Positions 1 to 7,139 of a stretch of 36,365 nt of DNA are shown here, piece after piece. This DNA comes from an uncultured Flavobacterium sp. (GTDB lineage Bacteria > Bacteroidota > Bacteroidia > Flavobacteriales > Flavobacteriaceae): the NCBI GenBank assembly GCA_947626185.1, contig CANQRD010000015.1, positions 1 to 36,365 on the forward strand, read 5' to 3'. Position numbers and translations under genes: made by a program. The notes under the pieces were generated by a model that worked only from the letters and a program-made list of their open reading frames with translations, did not search any database and had not been told where the DNA came from. Numbering within the stretch: position 1 is the first letter of the stretch; each line of letters begins with the position of its first letter.

Positions 1-77
1 ACAGGGACTCGAACCCTGGCGACCGTTACCAGTCGACAGATTAGCAATCTGCTCCGTTACCACTCCGGCACCTCTCC
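1..77 (-). tRNA. tRNA-Ser (anticodon GCU), 3' end cut by window edge
   Basis: On the minus strand the sequence starts GGAGAGGTGCCGGAGTGG and has an anticodon arm CAGATTGCTAATCTG, so the anticodon is GCT (serine, AGC/AGU codons). The variable region is long, as in class II tRNAs, and a T-arm GGTTCGAGTCC follows. The last part of the acceptor stem lies outside the window. A promoter lies just upstream at 112-143. Confidence 0.93.
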
Positions 78-111
78 GTTGCTCAAGACAAATACTTCTC
101 TATTGCGGATG

Positions 112-143
112 CAAAAGTAACACGACTTTTCATTCTATCCAAA
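112..143 (-). promoter_or_regulatory. Bacteroidota-type promoter of tRNA-Ser
   Basis: The minus strand reads TTTG (140-143), a 20-base spacer, then TACTTTTG (112-119). This matches the Bacteroidota -33 TTTG and -7 TAnnTTTG pattern. It lies about 35 bases before the mature tRNA end, which leaves room for a short 5' leader. Confidence 0.6.
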
Positions 144-363
144 CATTTACAAGTTATTTTTTAGAAAAAAAACAACATTATTTCAAATCAATTGTCAATC
201 AACTAGATATACTAATAATAATTTCTTATTATTTCTCTTGAATTTAGATTTATCACCACTTTTTCGGTTATACAGAGAAGCAAATAATATCTTGAACTAT
301 CTATCATAGATAAATAGCTAGGAAGAAATTCTGTTTGATTTTATGACAAAACAATTTAAGATG

Positions 364-371
364 TATATTTG
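364..371 (+). promoter_or_regulatory. -7 element for thiolase gene
   Basis: TATATTTG fits TAnnTTTG and lies 48 bases before the ATG. A TTTG at 334-337 is 26 bases upstream, longer than the usual -33 spacing, so only the -7 part is supported. Confidence 0.45.
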
Positions 372-419
372 TCATTAATATATTTATAATAACTAAACTT
401 AAATAAAAACTATACAATT

Positions 420-1598
420 ATGAGTAAAAGAGTAGTAATCGTTTCTGCTGCAAGAACACCAATAGGTAGTTTTCTAGGAGCATTATCGACTGTACCAGCA
501 ACTAAATTAGGAGCAACAGCTATTAAAGGTGCTTTAGATAAAATTAATCTTAATGTAAATTTAGTAGACGAAGTATTAATGGGTAATGTAGTTCAGGCTG
601 GTGTTGGACAAGCTCCTGCTCGTCAAGCAGCAATATACGCTGGTTTACCAAATACAGTTGCTTGTACTACTGTAAATAAAGTTTGTGCTTCTGGTATGAA
701 AGCTATTATGCAAGGTGCTCAAGCTATTATGGCTGGAGATGCTGATGTAGTTGTAGCCGGAGGAATGGAAAACATGAGCTTAATTCCTCATTATGTACAC
801 ATGAGAAACGGTCAAAAATTTGGACCAACAACATTAGTTGATGGTTTACAAAATGACGGTTTAGTTGATGCTTATGATAAACAAGCAATGGGAGTTGCTG
901 CTGACTTATGTGCTAAAGAATACAACATTACTAGAGAAGAGCAAGATGCGTTTGCTGTACAATCTTATGAGCGTTCTACAAAAGCTTGGGACGAAGGAAA
1001 ATTCAATATGGAAATTGTTCCCGTTGAAGTACCTCAACGCAGAGGTGAACCAGTTATTGTTGCTAAAGACGAAGAATATACAAACGTTAGATTAGATAAA
1101 ATTGCTAGTTTAAACCCTGCTTTTACAAAAGAAGGTACAGTAACTGCTGCTAACGCTTCTACAATTAATGACGGTGCTGCCGCAGTTGTTTTAATGAGTG
1201 AAGAAAAAGCAAAAGATTTAGGTTTAAAACCTTTAGCATATATTAAAAGTTATGCAGATGCTGCACAAGAGCCAGTTTGGTTCACAACAGCTCCTGCAAA
1301 AGCATTACCTATTGCATTGAAAAAAGCAAACTTAGAATTAGCTGATGTTGACTTCTTCGAATTTAACGAAGCTTTTTCAGTAGTTGGATTAGCTAACGCT
1401 AAAATTTTAAACTTAGATGCAAATAAAGTAAACGTAAACGGAGGTGCAGTTTCTTTAGGTCACCCTCTAGGATGTTCTGGAGCACGTATTGTAGTTACTT
1501 TATTAAGTGTTTTAGAACAAAACAATGCTAAAATTGGTGCAGCAGCTATCTGTAATGGTGGTGGTGGTGCTTCTGCTATTGTACTTGAAAGAGCATAA
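420..1598 (+). CDS. Acetyl-CoA C-acetyltransferase (thiolase II)
   Basis: Thiolase that condenses two acetyl-CoA to acetoacetyl-CoA, or runs the thiolytic reverse. It is a soluble, normally tetrameric enzyme. At 392 residues it has the family's usual length. The nucleophilic cysteine is C89 in NKVCASGMKA, the active-site histidine is H348 in GHPLGCSGAR, and the second cysteine is C378 in CNGGGGAS. These are the same numbers as in the Zoogloea enzyme, so no indel separates them. It stands alone between its own promoter and a strong terminator at 1624. The biosynthetic-type length favours acetoacetyl-CoA thiolase over a FadA-type 3-ketoacyl thiolase, but chain-length preference cannot be read from sequence. 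Confidence 0.95.
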   Translation: MSKRVVIVSAARTPIGSFLGALSTVPATKLGATAIKGALDKINLNVNLVDEVLMGNVVQAGVGQAPARQAAIYAGLPNTVACTTVNKVCASGMKAIMQGAQAIMAGDADVVVAGGMENMSLIPHYVHMRNGQKFGPTTLVDGLQNDGLVDAYDKQAMGVAADLCAKEYNITREEQDAFAVQSYERSTKAWDEGKFNMEIVPVEVPQRRGEPVIVAKDEEYTNVRLDKIASLNPAFTKEGTVTAANASTINDGAAAVVLMSEEKAKDLGLKPLAYIKSYADAAQEPVWFTTAPAKALPIALKKANLELADVDFFEFNEAFSVVGLANAKILNLDANKVNVNGGAVSLGHPLGCSGARIVVTLLSVLEQNNAKIGAAAICNGGGGASAIVLERA

Positions 1599-1623
1599 TC
1601 TTATACAGCTCATATAAATATTA

Positions 1624-1652
1624 GATGAGTTTGATATGTTCAAACTCATCTT
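1624..1652 (+). terminator. Rho-independent terminator of thiolase gene
   Basis: GATGAGTTTGA (1624-1634) pairs perfectly with TCAAACTCATC (1640-1650) around a 5-base loop and is followed by a T-rich run. The T-run merges into the -7 element of the next gene. Confidence 0.85.
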
Positions 1653-1660
1653 TATTTTTG
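1653..1660 (+). promoter_or_regulatory. -7 element of NlpC/P60 gene, abutting the terminator
   Basis: TATTTTTG matches TAnnTTTG and lies directly in the T-tract after the thiolase terminator. Transcription would start around 1667. That excludes the ORF-track start at 1636 and supports the ATG at 1684. Confidence 0.6.
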
Positions 1661-1683
1661 TAATATTAAAAAAATACCTTTTT

Positions 1684-2448
1684 ATGATGTTTGCCTACTG
1701 TAATCTTTCTATTGTTCCTTTGCGTGCAGAACCAAGCGATAAAAGCGAACTTGTGTCTCAATTACTTTTTGGCGAACATTTTACTATTTTAGAACAAACC
1801 GAAAAATGGTCTAAAATAGAACTGGCATTTGACAAATATCAAGGTTGGATTGACAATAAGCAATTTCAAATTATCTCATCTGAAGATTTTGACAGTCTAA
1901 ATAAAGTAGCGCCAATTTACGCGGGTGATATGGTAGAGTTTTTACATTCAGCAGACGATCAATTAACCTCTATACCTTTGGGCAGCACATTAAATGTGTT
2001 GAAAAAAACTTCTACAAATCCTCAAAAATTCACTTTTGAAGGAAGATATATTACAGGTACATTTTCAAAAAGCCAGTTTATGAAAACTGCTTTTATGTAT
2101 CTAAACTCTCCTTATTTATGGGGAGGCAAAACTCCTTTCGGTATTGACTGTTCAGGTTTTACACAAATGGTTTACCGCATAAATGGACACCAAATTCCGC
2201 GCGATGCATCTCAACAAGCAACTATTGGCGAACCTTTGAGTTTTATTGAAGAGAGCGAACCAGGAGATTTGGCTTTTTTTGACAATGCAGAAGGAAACAT
2301 TATTCATGTAGGAATTATAATGGACAATAATTACATTATTCACGCCCATGGAAAAGTGAGAATTGACAGATTAGACCATCTAGGTATTTATAACGTTGAT
2401 TCTGGCAGACACACACATAAATTACGTGTAATCAAAAAAATATTATAA
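1684..2448 (+). CDS. NlpC/P60-family peptidoglycan endopeptidase with SH3-like N-terminus
   Basis: Predicted gamma-D-glutamyl-diamino acid endopeptidase that cuts or recycles peptidoglycan stem peptides. The N-terminal part carries two SH3b-like segments (VPLRAEPSDKSELV, then EKWSKIELAFDKYQGWI). The C-terminal NlpC/P60 domain has Cys in FGIDCSGF, His in IIHVGII and a third polar residue, His, in IIHAHGK. These are C156, H208 and H220 from the chosen start. The ORF track starts at 1636, but that codon lies inside the upstream terminator hairpin and before the -7 element. ATG 1684 (or 1687) gives 254 residues and starts right at the SH3 domain. No clear signal peptide remains, so it may be cytoplasmic and act on imported murein peptides (as YkfC does), or leave by an unrecognised route. 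Confidence 0.85.
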   Translation: MMFAYCNLSIVPLRAEPSDKSELVSQLLFGEHFTILEQTEKWSKIELAFDKYQGWIDNKQFQIISSEDFDSLNKVAPIYAGDMVEFLHSADDQLTSIPLGSTLNVLKKTSTNPQKFTFEGRYITGTFSKSQFMKTAFMYLNSPYLWGGKTPFGIDCSGFTQMVYRINGHQIPRDASQQATIGEPLSFIEESEPGDLAFFDNAEGNIIHVGIIMDNNYIIHAHGKVRIDRLDHLGIYNVDSGRHTHKLRVIKKIL

Positions 2449-2503
2449 CGCTATAATATTTTCAACCTTATTTTTTGAATTTCTTACAAAAGCATAAAAA
2501 ACG

Positions 2504-2511
2504 TATCTTTG
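2504..2511 (+). promoter_or_regulatory. -7 element of DEAD-box helicase gene
   Basis: TATCTTTG is a perfect TAnnTTTG match 18 bases before the ATG. A T-rich TTTTTTG lies upstream at 2471-2477, farther than usual for a -33 box. Confidence 0.6.
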
Positions 2512-2529
2512 TCCAAATAAGATAATTTT

Positions 2530-3885
2530 ATGCATACTTTCGAGCAATTTAATCTCCCAAAAGCCTTACAAAAGGCATTAGATTTACTGCAAATTACCAC
2601 ACCTACTCCTATTCAGAAAAAATCATTTCCTATGATTTTATCAGGAAGAGATATGATGGGAATTGCACAAACAGGTACCGGAAAAACTTATGCTTATTTA
2701 CTGCCTATTTTAAAGCAATGGAAATTTGCTCATATTGATACTCCTAGAGTTATTATTATTGTACCTACGAGAGAACTTGTGGTACAAGTGGTAGAAGAAG
2801 TAAACAAGCTAACTCAATTTATGTCTATCCGAACCTTAGGTATATACGGAGGTACAAACATCAATACACAAAGAAAAGCAGTGTATGATGGTGTAGATAT
2901 TGTTGTAGGTACTCCAGGTAGAATGATGGACCTTGCTTTGGATGGAGTATTGCGCTTTGATAATTTACAAAAATTAGTCATCGATGAGTTTGATGAAATT
3001 TTAAATCTTGGATTTAGAACACAACTTACTTCTATTTTGTCAATGATGAAAAATAAAAGACAAAACATTCTATTTTCTGCAACTATGACAGAAGAAGTAG
3101 ATGAAGTTCTAGATGATTACTTTGATTTTCCTGAAGAAGTTTCTTTAGCGGCATCAGGTACACCTTTAGAAAAAATTGACCAACAGTTATATAAAGTTCC
3201 TAACTTTTACACAAAAATGAATTTATTAATGCATTTGTTAAAGGACAAAGAAACCTTTAATAGGGTATTAATTTTCATCAACAGTAAACGTTTAGCAGAT
3301 GTTGTAATGGATATGTTAGAAGAAGCTTATCCTGAAGAATTTACAGTAATTCACTCCAACAAATCGCAAAATTTCCGTTTGCGTTCAATGGCAGAATTTC
3401 AAGCTAATGAATTAAGAGGATTATTAACAACGGACATCATGTCTCGTGGATTAGATATTTCTGATATTAGCCACGTTATCAACCTTCAATTTACCGATTC
3501 TCCAGAACAATACATCCACAGAATTGGACGTACAGGACGTGCAGACAAAGAAGGAGTTGCTATTTCTTTTGTAGATCCTAAAGAAGAAGATATGCTTTTA
3601 GAAGCTGAAGCTCTAATGGAGAAAGAGCTTCGAATAATAGATATTCCTGAAGAAGTAGAAATCTCAGATAAATTAATGGAATTTGAAAAATCTAAATTAA
3701 AAGCAAAACAATTAGTAAAAGCAAAGAAACCAATTGAAAAAGGAGCTGCTTTTCATGATAAGAAAGAAAAAAATCAGAAAGTTAATTTAGGTGGACCTGG
3801 AAAACGCAAACCAAGAAAAACGAAACCAAGAAATAGAGCCGTAGATGCAAAACGTGCCAACAAACGAAAATCAAATAATGATTAA
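2530..3885 (+). CDS. DEAD-box ATP-dependent RNA helicase (DEFD variant)
   Basis: RNA helicase that remodels RNA or ribosome-assembly intermediates. Motifs in order: the Q motif region (TPTPIQ near 25-29), motif I AQTGTGKT (46-53), Ia PTRELV, TPGR, motif II D152-E-F-D155, motif III SAT (183-185), and motif VI HRIGRTGR (330-337). Motif II reads DEFD instead of DEAD, keeping the Mg/ATP-binding D and E. After about residue 395 a lysine/arginine-rich tail (KRKPRKTKPRNR and similar) probably adds nonspecific RNA binding, as in RhlE/CsdA-like proteins. The gene is monocistronic, with its own -7 element and a strong terminator behind it. The specific orthologue (RhlE, DeaD) cannot be assigned. Confidence 0.93.
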   Translation: MHTFEQFNLPKALQKALDLLQITTPTPIQKKSFPMILSGRDMMGIAQTGTGKTYAYLLPILKQWKFAHIDTPRVIIIVPTRELVVQVVEEVNKLTQFMSIRTLGIYGGTNINTQRKAVYDGVDIVVGTPGRMMDLALDGVLRFDNLQKLVIDEFDEILNLGFRTQLTSILSMMKNKRQNILFSATMTEEVDEVLDDYFDFPEEVSLAASGTPLEKIDQQLYKVPNFYTKMNLLMHLLKDKETFNRVLIFINSKRLADVVMDMLEEAYPEEFTVIHSNKSQNFRLRSMAEFQANELRGLLTTDIMSRGLDISDISHVINLQFTDSPEQYIHRIGRTGRADKEGVAISFVDPKEEDMLLEAEALMEKELRIIDIPEEVEISDKLMEFEKSKLKAKQLVKAKKPIEKGAAFHDKKEKNQKVNLGGPGKRKPRKTKPRNRAVDAKRANKRKSNND

Positions 3886-3887
3886 AT

Positions 3888-3921
3888 AAAAAAGGGTTAG
3901 TTTTTAAACTAACCCTTTTTT
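3888..3921. terminator. Bidirectional terminator between helicase and MFS permease
   Basis: AAAAAAGGGTTAGTTT (3888-3903) is the exact reverse complement of AAACTAACCCTTTTTT (3906-3921). The A-run and T-run flanks let it work on both strands for the two convergent genes. Confidence 0.88.
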
Positions 3922-3924
3922 ATT

Positions 3925-5259
3925 TTAATGAGATATATTTTGAACATCTTCTGGTTTGTGTTTGTATTTAAATATAATAGCAAATAAGATAGTTACTATT
4001 AATGAATACAATGCAAATATTAACCAAGAATGTCTCCATCCTTCTAGTTGTGCCATTACGTCAACCTGATCATATACATAACTATTTACAACGTATTGTG
4101 CCAAGAACATTCCAATTGTTGCTCCAAATCCGTTAGTCATCATCATAAATACACCTTGTGCTGATGAACGAATATCTTCACTAGTTTCATTATCTACATA
4201 TAAAGATCCTGATACGTTAAAGAAATCAAAGGCAATTCCATAAACAATCATTGATAAAATAAACATCCAAACTCCATTACCTGGATCACCAATACCAAAC
4301 AATCCAAAACGAAGTACCCAAGCTACCATTGACATTAACATTACTATTTTAATACCAAAACGCTTTAATACAAATGGAATTAAAAGAATACATAATGTTT
4401 CAGAAATTTGCGATAACGAAATTAATGCGTTAGCATTATTAGCTCCCCAAGTATCTGCATACATTGGAATACTTTTAAACCCTGTAATAAATGGATTTGC
4501 ATAACCATTGGTAATTTGAAGAGACACCCCTAATAACATCGAAAAGATAAAGAAAACAGCCATTTTTCTTTGCTTAAATAAAGCAAAAGCTTTTAAACCA
4601 AAAGCATCTACCAATGTTCTTTTTTCAGTACTTTTATTAATAGGACAATTTGGCAATACCAAACTATAGAAAAATAAAACAACTCCTAAGAAACCTGACA
4701 CATAAAACTGATAATAGTTCGATTGAAAACTCACAAAATTCGGGTCTGTAGAGAAATTAAATCCAAATGAACCATCTCTAAATCCTGCAAAGTTGACAAA
4801 AAGCATAGCAACAATAAAACCAATAGTTCCGAAAGTACGAATTGGTGGGAACGCCTTAATAACATCTAAACTATTTTGTTTTAATATTGTATAAGCAGTT
4901 GAATTAGACAAAGCGATTGTTGGCATAAAAAACGCCACGCTAAAAGTATACAACGTAAAAATTGTTGTAAAATCAACAGCATCGCCGGCCATAAATCCAT
5001 AATATCCGGTAGCAAACATAAATAAGGCTGCCAACAAATGATTAATACCTAAAAGACGTTGTACCGGTACCCAACGATCGGCTACAATTCCCATTATAGC
5101 TGGCATAAAAATCGATACAATTCCTTGCATAGCATAGAACGAACCTATTTTAGGTCCTAATCCTACCGAACCAAGATAGTTTCCCATAGACGTTAAATAA
5201 GCTCCCCAAACTGCAAATTCCAGGAAACTCATAAACGTTAATTTCATTTTAATATTCAT
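3925..5259 (-). CDS. MFS nucleoside permease, NupG/XapB-like (nucleoside:H+ symporter family)
   Basis: Inner-membrane transporter of 444 residues with about 12 hydrophobic segments. The N-terminus (MKLTFMSFLEFAVWGAYL) and the following GPKIGSFYAMQGIVSIFMP resemble the nucleoside:H+ symporter branch of the MFS, whose members import nucleosides by proton symport. The loop between TM6 and TM7 is longer and polar (NCPINKSTEKR). The gene lies 46 bases after cmk on the same strand. A nucleoside importer next to cytidylate kinase would make sense for pyrimidine salvage, but that link is an inference. The substrate (cytidine, uridine, purine nucleoside) cannot be told from sequence. Confidence 0.82.
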   Translation of the reverse strand: MNIKMKLTFMSFLEFAVWGAYLTSMGNYLGSVGLGPKIGSFYAMQGIVSIFMPAIMGIVADRWVPVQRLLGINHLLAALFMFATGYYGFMAGDAVDFTTIFTLYTFSVAFFMPTIALSNSTAYTILKQNSLDVIKAFPPIRTFGTIGFIVAMLFVNFAGFRDGSFGFNFSTDPNFVSFQSNYYQFYVSGFLGVVLFFYSLVLPNCPINKSTEKRTLVDAFGLKAFALFKQRKMAVFFIFSMLLGVSLQITNGYANPFITGFKSIPMYADTWGANNANALISLSQISETLCILLIPFVLKRFGIKIVMLMSMVAWVLRFGLFGIGDPGNGVWMFILSMIVYGIAFDFFNVSGSLYVDNETSEDIRSSAQGVFMMMTNGFGATIGMFLAQYVVNSYVYDQVDVMAQLEGWRHSWLIFALYSLIVTILFAIIFKYKHKPEDVQNISH

Positions 5260-5305
5260 AAGTGTAAGTGCGATTAAAAAGTAAGTGCTAAGTTATTTTT
5301 TAATA

Positions 5306-5998
5306 TTAATTGATTTTTATTTTTTCGTTTGCTAAATTTAATATAATATCAAATTGTTCTTCTCTAGTTAATTCAGAATTATCAATTTCTATTGCATCCT
5401 CTGCCTTTACGAGAGGAGAATCTACTCTAGAAGTATCAATTTCATCTCGCTGTACTACATTCTGAAATACTTCATCAAATGTAATGTTTTGATTTTTTTC
5501 TTTTAACTCTTGAAATCTTCTTTCTGCGCGAATCATTGGCGAAGCAGTCATAAAAATTTTTAATTCTGCATCGGGAAAAACTACTGTTCCAATATCTCTT
5601 CCATCCATCACAACACCTTTAGACTTTCCGAATAATTGTTGTTGTTCTACCAATTTTTTTCGTACTTGAGAAATTTCTGCAATTTGACTTACATATTTTG
5701 ATACTTCTAAAGTTCGGATTAATTCTTCAACATTCTCATCATTCAAAAAAATATCTGCATATCCTTTTGAAACATTGTACTCAAAATGTAGACTTACTAA
5801 TTCCAAAACCTCAATCAATCCTTCTTTATTAAAAGAAGTTGCTGTAATGTAACCTTTTCGCATAGCATATAAAGTAATAGCACGATACATTGCTCCTGTA
5901 TCGATGTAAACATACCCTAAAGCTTTTGCTAAGGCTTTTGCTAATGTACTTTTTCCTGTAGAAGAAAAACCATCAATAGCTATAGTTATCTTTTTCAA
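5306..5998 (-). CDS. cmk: Cytidylate kinase
   Basis: Phosphorylates CMP and dCMP to the diphosphates with ATP, in pyrimidine salvage and nucleotide recycling. The P-loop is GFSSTGKST (residues 10-18). DTGAMYR follows (substrate-binding region), then VVMDGRDIGTVVFPDA, typical of the family. The insert with RRFQELK and QRDEIDTSR matches the LID/CMP-binding part. Length 230 is normal. The stop of porQ lies 16 bases upstream, so porQ-cmk are probably one transcript. Confidence 0.96.
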   Translation of the reverse strand: MKKITIAIDGFSSTGKSTLAKALAKALGYVYIDTGAMYRAITLYAMRKGYITATSFNKEGLIEVLELVSLHFEYNVSKGYADIFLNDENVEELIRTLEVSKYVSQIAEISQVRKKLVEQQQLFGKSKGVVMDGRDIGTVVFPDAELKIFMTASPMIRAERRFQELKEKNQNITFDEVFQNVVQRDEIDTSRVDSPLVKAEDAIEIDNSELTREEQFDIILNLANEKIKIN

Positions 5999-6014
5999 AA
6001 TTGAAAATTTATAA

Positions 6015-7037
6015 TTAATTCATATTTATTACAACACCAAACACACTTGTGTTGGCAGCTGTAGTTTGACGCGCGTAGGAATAATCAAATCTAAATCGAT
6101 TTGTTTTAAATCCTACACCAAATGTTAGACCTGCAAAATGCCTTTGATCTACAATTTTTAATTCTTCTCCTTTTCGGAAGTTATATCCTAAACGAGCTGA
6201 TATTTTTTTTTCGGGAAAAAATTCCAATCCCAAAATAAGGTGACGAAGGGCATTATTGAAAAAGCCAACCTTTTCCTCTGTGGTATTTCCTTCAATTGAT
6301 GTTTGACCTCTGTTTGGATTTACAGGAGACAAATTCCATTTTTGTAGATTATCAATCGTAACATACCATTGCAAAGGTACATTTTCTAATTGTTTCGAAA
6401 TTGAAATTGCTACATCTATTGGCAATTTTTCTCGTGTATCATTATAGGTTTTTAATTGCGCTCCCATATTTCGAGCAGCAAGTGCAATATTCCATCCTTC
6501 CATTTCATCTTTATACAGAAAGCCCAAATCAATAGCTGCACCAATTGAATTATATATTTCCATTTTAGAAAATATGAATTTCACGTTTGCTCCTACATAC
6601 CAATTAGATTGTTCTATTTGATAGGAAGATCCTACAACTAACGCAACTTCACTTCCTGAGAAACTGCCAGTAGAATTTCCAAACATATCATATCCGTCTA
6701 AATCGCCGTAATTAATATAATTTGCACCAACGAAGATATTTTTTTTAGAACGAAATGTTTTCGAATATCCTACAGAACCATAATTAGCCACTCCGTAAAC
6801 TTTACTAAAATTTACAGCCAATTGATTATCCATTGCTGAATTGATAAGTGCTGGATTCCAAAAAGATTGTGATACTTGCCTTTGGTTAATAAGATTTTTA
6901 CCACCTAAAGAAGCTTGCAAAGGAGCAGTGGGCAGGTTTAGAAAATGATAAGTATAATCGCTACCTACTTGACTATATGTTTTTATTGTCAATAGACCGA
7001 ATATGATTATACAAACAAACCATTTAGCTGCCGTCAT
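6015..7037 (-). CDS. porQ: Type IX secretion system protein PorQ
   Basis: PorQ is an outer-membrane beta-barrel of the PorV/FadL-like group. In the type IX system it is known to work with PorU, PorV and PorZ in the attachment complex that processes secreted cargo. Here a signal peptide (hydrophobic VCIIIFGLLTIKT, cleavage near YSQ) precedes family features: LNLPTAPLQASLGG, SFWNPALINSAMDNQLAVNF, repeated amphipathic strands, and the C-terminal RFDYSYARQTT region. 340 residues is the usual length. Known flavobacterial genomes often place porQ next to cmk, as here. None of the other T9SS genes is in the window. Confidence 0.88.
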   Translation of the reverse strand: MTAAKWFVCIIIFGLLTIKTYSQVGSDYTYHFLNLPTAPLQASLGGKNLINQRQVSQSFWNPALINSAMDNQLAVNFSKVYGVANYGSVGYSKTFRSKKNIFVGANYINYGDLDGYDMFGNSTGSFSGSEVALVVGSSYQIEQSNWYVGANVKFIFSKMEIYNSIGAAIDLGFLYKDEMEGWNIALAARNMGAQLKTYNDTREKLPIDVAISISKQLENVPLQWYVTIDNLQKWNLSPVNPNRGQTSIEGNTTEEKVGFFNNALRHLILGLEFFPEKKISARLGYNFRKGEELKIVDQRHFAGLTFGVGFKTNRFRFDYSYARQTTAANTSVFGVVINMN

Positions 7038-7088
7038 TTTGTGTATAAATTAAACCGCTAATATATTACATTTTTCAAAAGCAGACAT

Positions 7089-7118
7089 AAAAAAAGTACA
7101 GCGCAATTGCGCTGTACT
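7089..7118 (-). terminator. Terminator of lon (24-bp perfect palindrome)
   Basis: AGTACAGCGCAATTGCGCTGTACT (7095-7118) is a perfect palindrome. On the minus strand it is followed by a T-run (the A-run at 7089-7095), so it ends transcription leaving lon before porQ. Confidence 0.85.
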
Positions 7119-7139
7119 CTTTTATTCATTTTTAATAAT

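Larger units (their letters stand above)
78..419. other. Intergenic region between tRNA-Ser and thiolase
   Basis: About 340 bases of very AT-rich DNA without a credible ORF. It holds the minus-strand tRNA promoter (112-143) and a plus-strand -7 candidate for the thiolase (364-371). I see no repeat or RNA structure in the middle part. Confidence 0.6.

Noticed and set aside
1636-1683. ATG 1636 start of the NlpC/P60 ORF
   Set aside because: It lies within the hairpin of the thiolase terminator and before the -7 element. The N-terminal domain begins after 1684.
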